A stretch of 64,000 bases of DNA from Leishmania infantum JPCM5 (Eukaryota; Euglenozoa; Kinetoplastea; Trypanosomatida; Trypanosomatidae). Location: NCBI RefSeq assembly GCF_000002875.2, contig NC_009410.2, positions 820,492-884,491 of the forward strand, written 5' to 3'. The notes under the pieces were generated by a model. The model had not been told where the DNA came from. It worked only from the letters and a program-made list of their open reading frames with translations, and did no database searches. This document shows positions 20,943 through 30,308 of this stretch, in pieces (within the stretch, counting starts at the first letter, position 1; every line of letters begins with the position of its first letter). The translations under genes were made by a program, and so were the position numbers.

Positions 20943-23900
20943 ATGTGCATTATGCGGTCTCGTCGACAGACCGTCTCGGACACGGTCGGCACGCTCAGCA
21001 TGGATCCATGGAATGATGACCGAGTGCGTGACTTTGTTGCCATCAACACGATTCAGCGGCTGCGCGCGTACCACTTGCCGACCAGCGCGCCGATGCCCGT
21101 GATCGATGAGGTGAACACGGCGCGTGCGCTGAACCTCATACTGCTGCCGAGGGCCGATCCCGACTACCGACCCTGCCTCGGCGAGCAGCCTCCGTCGCGC
21201 ACACAGCTGCGAGCACGGCGGCGCGCGACGGCGAGACAGGAGAGGCCAGAGCGTCGCCAAAGGCATCAGGAGGGTTCAGGTCGAGGTGAGCAAGGCGGCT
21301 GCTCGCCAGAGTCCCCTTCGACCACTGTGTCGACCTCCTCCAGCTCCGACGATGGCAGCAACGTCGACGACGATACAGCCACAGAGCACGGCGCCACCGT
21401 ATCAATGCCGAACTCCTCATTTTCTACGGACATCGCAACTCCCACTAAGCAAGCAAAGCCGCGCTCCCCGGTTGCTTCCGGTGCCGCCGCCGCTGCAGCC
21501 CTGTCCAGGCAGTGCGCCATCGACCGCGCGCGCTCCCTTTTCTTTGGCGCGTTGTCGTTCACCTCCTCGACCTCGCCGCGACGGCTGGTGAACTCGCCCC
21601 ACGTTCCGCTGACGCCGTCGATAGCGTCCACGACGACTATTGCAGGTCGGCCATCTATGCATGTTCCCCGCTCTCCCAAAGAAGCGTCTCTCAGCACGAC
21701 AGCCAGTCCTCTTTCGTCAGACGCGAGGGCGGCCCAGCGCCGAGCTGGAAGGGAAGTAGCTGCGGCGGCTACGGAAGAGGGCTCGGTGACGGCTATGCCG
21801 CCTGCCCCTCTTGCACTGTCGGCCACCAGGTCACTTGGCATGGAGCTGGACGCGCATATCGAGGCAAACAGCACTCCACTGCGCCCGCCGCCGCCAATGC
21901 AGTATGTCGGTGTTTCTGCTGAAGCGCAGACACCCGCCTCTGCGGAGGCGAATGCAAGCGAATCGGACGTGTCGCCGAGCAGCTCCGCCGTGGTTGCGTC
22001 CCATGAGGCATCTAAGTCGGAAGTCGATGCGCTGTGCGAGAGCACTTCTACCAAGACGACTGCGATGACTACTCCTTCGGCCACAGAGCAGCCGCGAGCT
22101 CCTCTGGGAGCGGCACCGGATGCTGTTCGACCACCTTCTCCAAGACTGGTGGGAGCCGAAGGGGGCAGGACCACAACTCCGCCCACTAGTCATGGTGACC
22201 CCCGCAGCAGCAGCAGCTCCACGGATATTATGCATACATGCGACGTCTGCGACGCCATCATCCAGTACTATCAATCAATGTTGACGAGAGGTGTCGTGCT
22301 CGACCGCTACAACCACAAGGATCTCGCCTTTGTGTGGTGGGTTCTGGGACGAAACATGGACGTCGCCGCCCTCGAAAATCGCGGCCCGATGCGGCGCGAG
22401 GCACTCATGATCACCCTGCGAAACTTCTACTACACGCTGCTGACGGCAGAGGAGGCGAGAGCGAAGGAAGCGGCGGGTGAGGCGGAGAAGAGCCACGCCG
22501 AGAAAACGGAGCTAGCGGGAACCGGTGTCCCCGCTGCATCAGCAGCTCCCGGCGGCCAAACGACTTTGTCACGGTCGGCTGACGCAACGGCTACTGGAGA
22601 CCAGCAAGACGAGGCCGAGGACACGGAGGAGCACTCGAGGCGTACGAGCGGCAAGGCCGCCGAAAGCAGTGACATCACCGCAGATGTACTTGCTGATGCA
22701 TCTGTGCTTAGGCGACCCCCTCGTGCACGCTCTCGCGTCTCCCACACGTCCAGCGCGAGTGCCGCTTCTGCAGCTTCATGTCGACAGAGGGACTCCCTAA
22801 GAGCAGCACGGACAACGAGCGGCTCCGCGGCGTTGAAGCGGAGTCGGCTTGATAAGCCCCTCGTATCCTCCGGCAGTGATGACAAGGAGTGCGACGACGA
22901 GCATCTTGTCGAAGAGGGCGTCGGCGCCGGCGCTGATGAGCAGGAACGGCTGCCGGTGACGCCGTCGCGAGGGAGGACCAGCGTCCCACCGCTGCAGAAG
23001 AAGTCGCCCCACAAAGAGGGCACCACACTGACGGCAAGGCGTCGCGCAGTGGCTGGCTGTGCTCTTGGCAGCAGTAGCAGCGCAACAGGAAAAGGTCTCG
23101 CTGCCGCTCTGCTCGGGGAGGATGAGGAGGAGACGGCGACGGATGTCGTAGCTGAAGGTGTTGACGATGCACTTGAGAAGGAGGCTGATACACTTCACTC
23201 GCAGACAGAGAGCAGCGTCGTGTCACGTGCTGGTAGCGTGGCGCAGAGCAGCACTGGCGAGATCCGCCGTCATCACCGCCGCGCTGCCGAGCGCAACAAG
23301 GCTGTCGAGGAGACGTGGGCCTCTACACGAACCGGAAGGCGTGCTGCGGCCATCAAGGCAGCCGCGCAGTTGGTGCTCCAAGGCACCGCCGATGCCATGG
23401 CGCACCGAAAGTCGATTAAAGCGGTGCCCTTCACCAACGCATCTGGAGCGTCGAGGACGGCAGCGGCCAAGACATTGAAGCAAGAGGCTTCCAGCACCGC
23501 CGCGGTGATACCGTCGGCGCCCGCCGGCGGCAGTGCCACATCCAAGCTGCAGCAAAAGAAGCGCACCGGCTCGAAACGGGCACGTAGCCCCAGCCGCGAA
23601 ACCTCCCCAGGCGAAGGTCATCGAAGCCGCAGCAGTGACAGCGGCGGTGACAGCGACATGGAGCTCACAAAGGCGGAAGCGAAAGGGAGTAACACCGAAG
23701 CGCCACGCATGGTGTCACGCGTGAGCGCGAGCAAGAACAAGAGCCGAGCGGCGGTTTTCGCGGAGGCTCCCGCGGTGAAGGCAGAGAGGGTGACGCCGAC
23801 TGTCCATCCTCCTTCTGGAAAGGCTACCGCCCCTCTCTTCGGCGCCCCCACCACAACTACTCCTGGCAGTGCTGCGGCGGCAGCCACTACCTCGAAGAAA

Positions 23901-25637
23901 GGCAGGCGCGGTGAGGAGCACCGGGGACGTCCTCGTGGCAGCTTCAAGATACCGCGCGTCGACTCCTCGGCGACGGAGGACCAGGGTAACGGCTTACTCG
24001 CGAGTGTCACGCTAAGCAGCCAGAGCCGGCGTGATGGCGGGGGGTGTTCCACCGCCGTCCTCACAGGGACTTCTTCGGAGACAGCTGCTCCTCACCAGCG
24101 CTCCGCTGCGGTGAGCGTGACTGTGGCCCCTCCATCCTTTTCTGCGCCGTCGAAGACTAGCGAGGATGCGGCCCCGCTCGAGCTCCCTGTGTACGAGATG
24201 CCGCTGCGCCTGACAGCGCACCAGCGCGCCGTGCGCTCGCGTATTCAGCAACGCATGGGTGTACCTCTGCCGGCGCCGCCACCACGTAGTTCCGCTGGCT
24301 CAATCTCCCAGGACTCCGGCATCGACGCACAGTGGGCCACGGTGTACTCATCCTACACCTTCCTCCTCTCCTCCTTTAGAACGGCAGCATGGACGCGAAT
24401 CAGTCAGGACGGCGGCGGCCATGAGCGGCGGGCGATCACCGCCCCCGTGCTCTGGTACGGCCAGGCCATATCACCTGTCGTGGGAGGTGAGTCGACATCC
24501 ACCAGCAGTAGTGGTGCCGACCACAGCAGACAAGCAAGAGAAAAGGCATTGGCGGCGGCGCTTAGCGAGGACGCTCTGGTGAACAGCGGCGCACCCTCCG
24601 GTGCCGCTGCCATCGCCACAGCGGCTGGCGCCCTTACGCGGCAGCGTGGTCGAAAACGCAGGATCGAGGGCGGCGTTGATCCGAGCTTGCGTGGTAACGT
24701 TCTCAGGCATGACCAGGTCGCCCTGGAGCGACTGGTGAAAGAGCGATTAGCGCAGGTCGCAGAGCGGAGGCAGGCTGCCGTGTCGCATATCGTTGGAAGC
24801 GATCAAGGAAAGTGTCGCGCTTCAGGCTCAGGCACTGCTCAGGTGAAACAGGAACCGCGCAGCGGCAGCGAGGAAGCAGAAAAGCAGGACGACGAGGTGC
24901 ATGTGTTGAGGGCGAAGCCTGCTGTCGGCTTACCAGTGTCGCCCACTTGCGCTTCTCCCGTTGTAGCAGCTACGACACCATTGGACCCGGCGAGGAGGGC
25001 AGGAGAAGGCGCAGATGCCACGGCAGAGGAGGCGATTGCGCCTGAGCAGCGCCGGGACAACTCAGCGCAGCGCGCGCTGTTGCCACAGGCGTCCGCCTTT
25101 GGTGACCTGCCGTATGCTCAGCAGTGTCTTCTAGTGTGGTCCGCCGCAGGGTTGCTGGAGCGGCACATACATCGGCGCCAGATGGAAGATGCTCGACGCG
25201 AGCGCCTCCTGGCGCGGTGCGGCCGCATGGCTACTCGACGGATGGCTGCCCGTGTCGCTGCCGTCATCCAGGGTGGAATTGCAGACGGGAATGCATGCGA
25301 CAATGCCGAGGATGCCGCCGCGCAACTGGCCGGCGAGCTCCGAGGAGGTGACGAGGACCGCGATAGCGGTGCGAGCGGAGAGGACAGCGATGCGCCCGAG
25401 GAGAGGACACGCAGCGGCACTCTTGGGCGGACGAGCGGGACGTCACACAAGGCCGATGTCGAGGAGCACATCGACCGCCTTGAGCACTTGAGCGATCAAT
25501 CTGCATCTTCGCGTTCCCCCTCTGCCGTCTCGTCGTCCGCGTCCTCGGAGGAGCGCTTCCACAAGGTCATGCGCCCGCTACCGCGCCGCGCTTATGACTA
25601 CTGGGCCGCCTATCGTCGCGCCGGTGACAGTGGGTGA
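20943..25637 (+). CDS. Large Ser/Ala-rich, probably nuclear protein with AT-hook-like motif
   Basis: The product is 1564 residues from the first ATG of the frame (20943). In-frame ATGs at 20952 and 21000 are alternatives, the last giving MDPWNDDRVRDFVAIN. I do not recognise the family. Islands that look folded are: residues about 20-80; about 430-510 (HTCDVCDAIIQYYQSML, then FVWWVLGRNMDVAALE), which has a possible zinc-binding CDVC but no clear second pair; about 1080-1190 (helix LTAHQRAVRSRIQQRMG, then WATVYSSYTFLLSSF); and about 1380-1450 (YAQQCLLVWSAAGLLERH). Near residue 990 the run KKGRRG...RGRPRGSFK resembles an AT-hook, and several basic clusters could be nuclear localisation signals. 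This suggests a chromatin or nuclear role, which is inference. GC-rich third positions and length make the gene itself secure. Confidence 0.85.
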   Translation: MCIMRSRRQTVSDTVGTLSMDPWNDDRVRDFVAINTIQRLRAYHLPTSAPMPVIDEVNTARALNLILLPRADPDYRPCLGEQPPSRTQLRARRRATARQERPERRQRHQEGSGRGEQGGCSPESPSTTVSTSSSSDDGSNVDDDTATEHGATVSMPNSSFSTDIATPTKQAKPRSPVASGAAAAAALSRQCAIDRARSLFFGALSFTSSTSPRRLVNSPHVPLTPSIASTTTIAGRPSMHVPRSPKEASLSTTASPLSSDARAAQRRAGREVAAAATEEGSVTAMPPAPLALSATRSLGMELDAHIEANSTPLRPPPPMQYVGVSAEAQTPASAEANASESDVSPSSSAVVASHEASKSEVDALCESTSTKTTAMTTPSATEQPRAPLGAAPDAVRPPSPRLVGAEGGRTTTPPTSHGDPRSSSSSTDIMHTCDVCDAIIQYYQSMLTRGVVLDRYNHKDLAFVWWVLGRNMDVAALENRGPMRREALMITLRNFYYTLLTAEEARAKEAAGEAEKSHAEKTELAGTGVPAASAAPGGQTTLSRSADATATGDQQDEAEDTEEHSRRTSGKAAESSDITADVLADASVLRRPPRARSRVSHTSSASAASAASCRQRDSLRAARTTSGSAALKRSRLDKPLVSSGSDDKECDDEHLVEEGVGAGADEQERLPVTPSRGRTSVPPLQKKSPHKEGTTLTARRRAVAGCALGSSSSATGKGLAAALLGEDEEETATDVVAEGVDDALEKEADTLHSQTESSVVSRAGSVAQSSTGEIRRHHRRAAERNKAVEETWASTRTGRRAAAIKAAAQLVLQGTADAMAHRKSIKAVPFTNASGASRTAAAKTLKQEASSTAAVIPSAPAGGSATSKLQQKKRTGSKRARSPSRETSPGEGHRSRSSDSGGDSDMELTKAEAKGSNTEAPRMVSRVSASKNKSRAAVFAEAPAVKAERVTPTVHPPSGKATAPLFGAPTTTTPGSAAAAATTSKKGRRGEEHRGRPRGSFKIPRVDSSATEDQGNGLLASVTLSSQSRRDGGGCSTAVLTGTSSETAAPHQRSAAVSVTVAPPSFSAPSKTSEDAAPLELPVYEMPLRLTAHQRAVRSRIQQRMGVPLPAPPPRSSAGSISQDSGIDAQWATVYSSYTFLLSSFRTAAWTRISQDGGGHERRAITAPVLWYGQAISPVVGGESTSTSSSGADHSRQAREKALAAALSEDALVNSGAPSGAAAIATAAGALTRQRGRKRRIEGGVDPSLRGNVLRHDQVALERLVKERLAQVAERRQAAVSHIVGSDQGKCRASGSGTAQVKQEPRSGSEEAEKQDDEVHVLRAKPAVGLPVSPTCASPVVAATTPLDPARRAGEGADATAEEAIAPEQRRDNSAQRALLPQASAFGDLPYAQQCLLVWSAAGLLERHIHRRQMEDARRERLLARCGRMATRRMAARVAAVIQGGIADGNACDNAEDAAAQLAGELRGGDEDRDSGASGEDSDAPEERTRSGTLGRTSGTSHKADVEEHIDRLEHLSDQSASSRSPSAVSSSASSEERFHKVMRPLPRRAYDYWAAYRRAGDSG

Positions 25638-26344
25638 CAGACACACACGCCGGCACGGCGCGCGTGCATGTGTGGGCATCGGTGTTCCTCCTCTCTGCGT
25701 CGATATCAGCAGCGGAAGACAACGGCGATGACAGGAAAACGTTTGCCACAGGGATGGGGCGAAAAGACGGGAAGCGGAGGAGAGAGTTCACCAGGTACGA
25801 CCCAAGATGGTGTACTGTGGGGCTGTCAGAGTTGTAGCTTGAGGACTGTGTATGTGTGTGTGTCTGCGCGCCGCAGCATACAGACCCCTTCATTATCAGC
25901 CCGCACACACATCTTCATGCAGACGAGCATATTTGCTCTTCTGGTCTGTTGTTTGAACCCTTCCCTCTCGCCTCACTCCCCCCCCAAATCCTGCTCTTGC
26001 TCGGACCCACTCAGCTGCCCCCCCCCCTCGCCCTCCTCCTTCCTTACCTTCATGCAGAGACTCACCACCCACACCCACACCCACACACACAGAAACGCAC
26101 AATCGTTAAGGAATACGGCCAGCACGGCAGCCATCGTGGACCCCTCTCGCTTTTCTTAGCCCACACACATACAGCAATCCTACCCTAACGACGCACACCC
26201 ATCCTTCCGGTTCCAAATAGGGCTCCGTCTCATCTCTCAGGTTGCGGGACTCCCCCTCGTACCCCCCCTCCTTCCCTCCCTCCGTTGCGCTCGTCTCTAT
26301 CAGTGTGTGTGTGCTGCTGCGGTCGCGACATCACGCTGGAATGA
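25638..26344. other. Intergenic region
   Basis: About 700 bases of CA/CT-rich spacer with a CA run (about 26065-26092) and C runs (about 25978-25986 and 26020-26028). No gene seen. It ends in the pyrimidine tract that precedes the small GTPase gene. Confidence 0.7.
26262..26303 (+). promoter_or_regulatory. Candidate trans-splice acceptor
   Basis: A long C/T tract ends in CTATCAG (AG at 26302-26303), 41 bases before the start codon at 26345. Splicing here would place the short upstream reading frame at 26341 inside the mRNA leader. Confidence 0.55.
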
Positions 26345-26385
26345 ATGCTACACTTTCTGACTGGTGTGTACAACAGCCTCTTTAG
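26341..26385 (+). other. Overlapping upstream ORF (14 codons)
   Basis: ATGAATG places an out-of-frame ATG four bases ahead of the GTPase start. The upstream frame runs 14 codons and stops at TAG 26383-26385, inside the GTPase gene. A scanning ribosome would meet it first, so it could lower translation, or leaky scanning could bypass it. Seen in sequence; the effect is inferred. Confidence 0.4.
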
Positions 26386-27559
26386 CACCCCCGAGTACAA
26401 TGTCCTGATTGTCGGCCGCGAGTGCGCAGGCAAGTCGACGCTGCTGGAGCAACTCAAGTTCCTCTACACCCCAGCCGTACAGCAGCAGCAGCAGGCGTCT
26501 TTGTTGGCGGACCGCTCCAGCAGCAGCGCAGGTGAGAAGGCGATTACCTTGACAACAAACATAGTGACTGAAGCCCCCACGACCCCACCACCGCAACAAA
26601 GGCCGCGTAGACATCCACTGCCGCCCGGCACTCCACTTCCTGCCACAGCAACGCAACTGGCACAGAAGCGCATCCGTCCGACAGTGGGCCTCAACTACGC
26701 TGTGGTGCAGCACCGCTTCAGCCCCCCCGTTTCGGCTGTCACGCTGGTGAAAAAGTCGCAGTTGCCATTGCAGGCCGTCGCCTCCCTGCCGTCGCTACCG
26801 CAGGATCTGCTGTACGAGCAACGCGCACGCCAACAGGAGGTCATGGCCAACGCGCCGAGTGATGCCGTCACACGTGTGGTGCTGCGAGACCTCGGTGGCC
26901 AAGCCGCGTTGCGCGACCTATGGGAGAAGTACTACCCGCGAAGTCAAGGAATCGTGTACGTTATCGACAGTACACTGCCTTTTCGCATTTCGTCTGCGTC
27001 GCCGTCATCGCCGCCATCCGCCACAGAAAAGCTGCCACGCGATCACTTTACCAAGCAAGAGCTGAAGGAAGTTTACAAGCAGGACCGCGATCTGCTCGCG
27101 CGACTCCTCCAGCACCCCCTGCTGCACGGCGTGCCGGTTCTGATCCTCAGCAACAAGACGGACGAGGTTACCCACATACCCCTCATGACCTTGCAAGAGG
27201 CGCTGCAGTTGGCGGAGCTGGCAGCCGATCCGACCTTTTACATGCTGCAGAACAGCAGCGACGGCCACAAAGCAGGCGAGGAGCTGGAGAGTCAACAGAG
27301 GCTGCATGACAACGGCAATGGTGGCAGCGGTCCTTCGCAACTTCCTGGTGCCGCTGCATCCCCGATCGGTGCGCCACTCTCACGTCTCTGCACCCGCTCA
27401 GAGGAGGTGCAGCTGCGTGTGGGAGGGAGCGGCTTCGGCGAAATTTCCATGCGAGTGGTGGAGGTGAGTGCGCTCGACGGAGTGGGGGTGGCGGGGGCCA
27501 TGGACTGGTTGGTGGCGCAGTTGCTGCACCATGCACGAGACGTGGATAGCAGTGCCTGA
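26345..27559 (+). CDS. ARFRP1: ARF-related small GTPase (ARFRP1/Arl3p type)
   Basis: The product is 404 residues; family members are about 200. The N-terminus MLHFLTGVYNSLFSTPEYNV closely follows the ARFRP1 start (short helix, no Gly2 for myristoylation). GTPase motifs: G1 GRECAGKST (residues about 24-32), switch I threonine in PTVGLN (about 112-117), G3 DLGGQ (about 182-186) and G4 as NKTD (about 270-273). The WEKYYPRSQGIVYVIDST segment is also typical of ARFRP1. The extra length comes from Gln/Pro/Ser-rich insertions: between G1 and switch I, between switch I and G3, before G4, and before the final helix (VSALDGVGVAGAMDWLVAQL). In other eukaryotes ARFRP1 acts at the trans-Golgi upstream of Arl1 and golgins; the same role here is inferred. 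The closest alternative would be another ARL. A Yip1-type Golgi protein is encoded about 2.7 kb downstream. Confidence 0.85.
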   Translation: MLHFLTGVYNSLFSTPEYNVLIVGRECAGKSTLLEQLKFLYTPAVQQQQQASLLADRSSSSAGEKAITLTTNIVTEAPTTPPPQQRPRRHPLPPGTPLPATATQLAQKRIRPTVGLNYAVVQHRFSPPVSAVTLVKKSQLPLQAVASLPSLPQDLLYEQRARQQEVMANAPSDAVTRVVLRDLGGQAALRDLWEKYYPRSQGIVYVIDSTLPFRISSASPSSPPSATEKLPRDHFTKQELKEVYKQDRDLLARLLQHPLLHGVPVLILSNKTDEVTHIPLMTLQEALQLAELAADPTFYMLQNSSDGHKAGEELESQQRLHDNGNGGSGPSQLPGAAASPIGAPLSRLCTRSEEVQLRVGGSGFGEISMRVVEVSALDGVGVAGAMDWLVAQLLHHARDVDSSA

Positions 27560-28855
27560 CTGGCTCAGTCACGCTCGTCGCGAAGAGAAGGTGCACTGTA
27601 AGTGACGGCGTCGGGGAGATGAATGAAGGCCAGCGGCAGGTGCTGTCGCGGCTCTAGTGGCGCGTGTGTGGATGCGTGGCAGTGTCCTCCCTCTCTACTT
27701 CCCGCGCCCCTTCTCTCCTCTGCAGATGCATGCAGGCCCCGCTTTTCCGAACTCTCTTACTGGTGCCTTCTTCCTTCTCATTGTGTTACCGCGTCGCCCC
27801 CTCGTTTTGATGGGCACTCGAAAGGGGACATACACACCATCAACAACATTGACAACGGGGGTGGGGAAGGGAGGCGAATGCACGCATCTACTCGCACGTG
27901 GGCTTGTGCGTGCCTGTGCCGCTCCTGCGTGCCACCAAAGCCGAATCTTTGGTGGTAGTTGAAGGGCGTTAGGGAGGGAAGGGCAGGGGAGAAGGTGTGT
28001 GTGCGCGTATGTGTGCACAGCATCAACTAGGTCCTCTTTTCTTCTTGGTTGCTGTTGTTGATATTGTTTCATGTGTCACTTCCCCGCCCCTCTCCCTCCC
28101 TCCTCCTCCCACTCCCTTGGGCTGCCGAGGTCATGTTTATTTTATATGTGTTTTCGAATCCCCGCCGACGTCCCGAACTCTCGCCAGGTGCCCATGGCTG
28201 ACAGCAACGGGGAGGAGGCATCTCTCTCCCTCTCTCCATCGGCCCCTCTTCTCTGAAAAGCGTACTGGAAGGCTGTGAGAGCGAAACACGGAAACGGGGG
28301 GGAGGGGAGGAGAGAACTGTTGCACGGACGCCGCGCACCTCCTCAACCTTTCTCTCTGCTCGAATCTCTCACGCCCCTGTCTTCTTCCTTTCACTTCCTC
28401 TGACCCCCCGCCCCTAACTTCCCTCTCCCCCTCCTCCCTCTCTCTGACGGACCTTCCACCCTGCACCGTCCCCCCTCCTGCACCCTACTTTCCTCCACCA
28501 CATACACGCATGCACGCATACCGTAGCGTCGCGGCAAAAGTATCACCCCCAACTTATTGGAGGAGAAGCACGTCGCTGTCGTGGTGACACAGAGTTGCAG
28601 GTGGAGTACACGAAGGACAGCGTAGTTGTGGCCCTTCCTTGCCAACCACAGCCCCCACCCTCCATCTCCCATTTGTTTGCGTAAGGTAGCACACAGGAGG
28701 GCATGAGCAACTGCGGATGCAGTGTCACATGCACGAACTCGCGGCTACCTCTCTCCATTTCCCTCTGAGTGTGTTTCTCATTCTGGGTGGACAGCCTCGC
28801 GGCACCTTCTGGCAAGCCTGCATACGAACACAGCGCCCGCAGCCCGACAGCAGCG
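27560..28855. other. Intergenic region
   Basis: About 1.3 kb without a supportable gene: CT-rich DNA alternating with GT-rich stretches. The open frames seen on both strands are short and compositionally biased. Confidence 0.65.
28746..28769 (+). promoter_or_regulatory. Candidate trans-splice acceptor
   Basis: A tract ACCTCTCTCCATTTCCCTCTGAG (AG at 28768-28769), 86 bases before the ATG at 28856. Confidence 0.4.
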
Positions 28856-29230
28856 ATGCTCGATCCAAAGAAAATATCTGCCGCTGTGCTGGGCTACGCG
28901 CCCCAGTTCGTGCTGACACGCTTCTCGTCAGTAATCATGGGCATCATTATCGCATACGGAGTGCTGCTCTTCTTCCTCGGGCATCCGCCTTTCTTCCAAC
29001 GTGTAGGAGAGCTGTCTCTCACGACGACACTGGGCTACTGGGGTGCGCGTGCTACGCGGTACGGGATTGTGCGAATTGTGCACCTGATTGAAGGCACGAC
29101 CCCGGAGAGCGCGGCAGCGGCGGCGGCGGCGCCGGAGGGTGCGTCCAGCCCAGGCAGCTCCCGAGGTGCGACGTCATCGTCTAGGTCGCAGTCGGGGGCG
29201 GGAAGGTGTAAATCGAAGGGCCTGGACTGA
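28856..29230 (+). CDS. Small single-pass membrane protein, unknown
   Basis: The product is 124 residues, starting at the first ATG after the acceptor candidate (MLDPKKISAAVLGYAPQF). A hydrophobic segment at about residues 24-43 (SVIMGIIIAYGVLLFFLG) is a clear membrane span. A moderately conserved-looking segment with YWGARATRYGIVRIVHL follows, then an Ala run and a Ser/Gly/Arg-rich basic tail. There is no cleavable signal motif. Third codon positions are GC-rich through the ordered part, so I believe it is coding. I do not recognise the family; an ER or mitochondrial membrane protein is possible. It lies between the ARFRP1-like and Yip1-like genes, but gene order in these clusters rarely implies shared function. 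Confidence 0.7.
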   Translation: MLDPKKISAAVLGYAPQFVLTRFSSVIMGIIIAYGVLLFFLGHPPFFQRVGELSLTTTLGYWGARATRYGIVRIVHLIEGTTPESAAAAAAAPEGASSPGSSRGATSSSRSQSGAGRCKSKGLD

Positions 29231-30308
29231 GAAACCTCCTTTCTCTCTTGGCTGCAGTGCTTATTCCCTTCGAGCAGGCTGCATCCCGCCAGTATCGGCG
29301 GGCCCTCTAAGCCGTGCCGCCTTTCCACCGGTGCTCTGAGAGTGCGATCAGAGCGCATCCCTCACGCCAATGCGAGAGGGGAGAGAAGCGAGACGTGTGC
29401 GCTGTGGCGGTGCCGTCGGCGTGGCCCGGCGTAGTGCGATGGAGACGATTGCCACCCTTGTGCGTTCGTCCGTTCGAGCGCAGCGGATGTGCGTGTTGTC
29501 GTTGTTGCTGGTTCGATTGCCCACTTTGATAATTTTTTTTCGCCACCCACGCATCGTCCTCGTCTTAAGTGCGCAATCGACACCCCCACCTCCCCAACAA
29601 AAAAGAGCATGAGCTCTACCCCTCCGATCAGCTTCCCCCCCCCTGGAGTGCACGCACATGCTTGTGCTGTCAGTGCGAAGGTGCAGCGACAACTTTCACA
29701 GCCACACCAGCTCTATAGGCCTCGTGCTCCGTTACAATCTGATTGATACAAGATGCCGCAAAGTACTTGCTCGATGTGCACACACGAGGACGCGGGCACG
29801 AGTGGTTTCTAGTACTGCATCGCGACGCTCTTACGGGTAGTAGCTTGCGGTACCGCTTTCTTCAGAGGCTTCAGCACACCGCGGCACGCGAGTACTCGTT
29901 CATTTCACTTACCTCTTTATCTATGCTTCTCTCTGACTCACCGTCTTGTGTTACGCGCTCCTTCTTCACCGGCCCACCCACTCCGCCACACACACGCGCA
30001 CGTGCACACAGTCATCAGCATCACCACATACGTCTTTGGTGCTTTCTTTTTTTTTCCTTTTATTCTTACCTTCCTTGCATTCTCCAGAACGGAAACGAGC
30101 ATCGATCATCAACCTTCACAGCCACGCTACTGCGCACTGGCACGCACGGAGGACTCGCAACAAGATCAACAACACCCGCAAAAGCACAAGGAGGGGCAGG
30201 CAGACGCACATACGCCTCCTCCCACTATCTTTTCTTTAGAAGAGCAAGCCGCCGGCGCTCAGGAGAACGCACACGCACACGCAGTTGTGGTGACAGCGTC
30301 GCTGAAAA
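29231..30308. other. Intergenic region
   Basis: About 1.1 kb. The first part (about 29330-29510) is mixed sequence; the rest is CA-, CT- and T-rich. No gene supported. Strong pyrimidine tracts lie near the right end. Confidence 0.65.
30041..30087 (+). promoter_or_regulatory. Candidate trans-splice acceptor
   Basis: A long T/C tract with a run of nine T ends in TTCTCCAG (AG at 30086-30087). It is the longest tract before the Yip1 gene. A shorter one ends at AG 30238-30239, 69 bases before the ATG. Either could be used. Confidence 0.45.
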
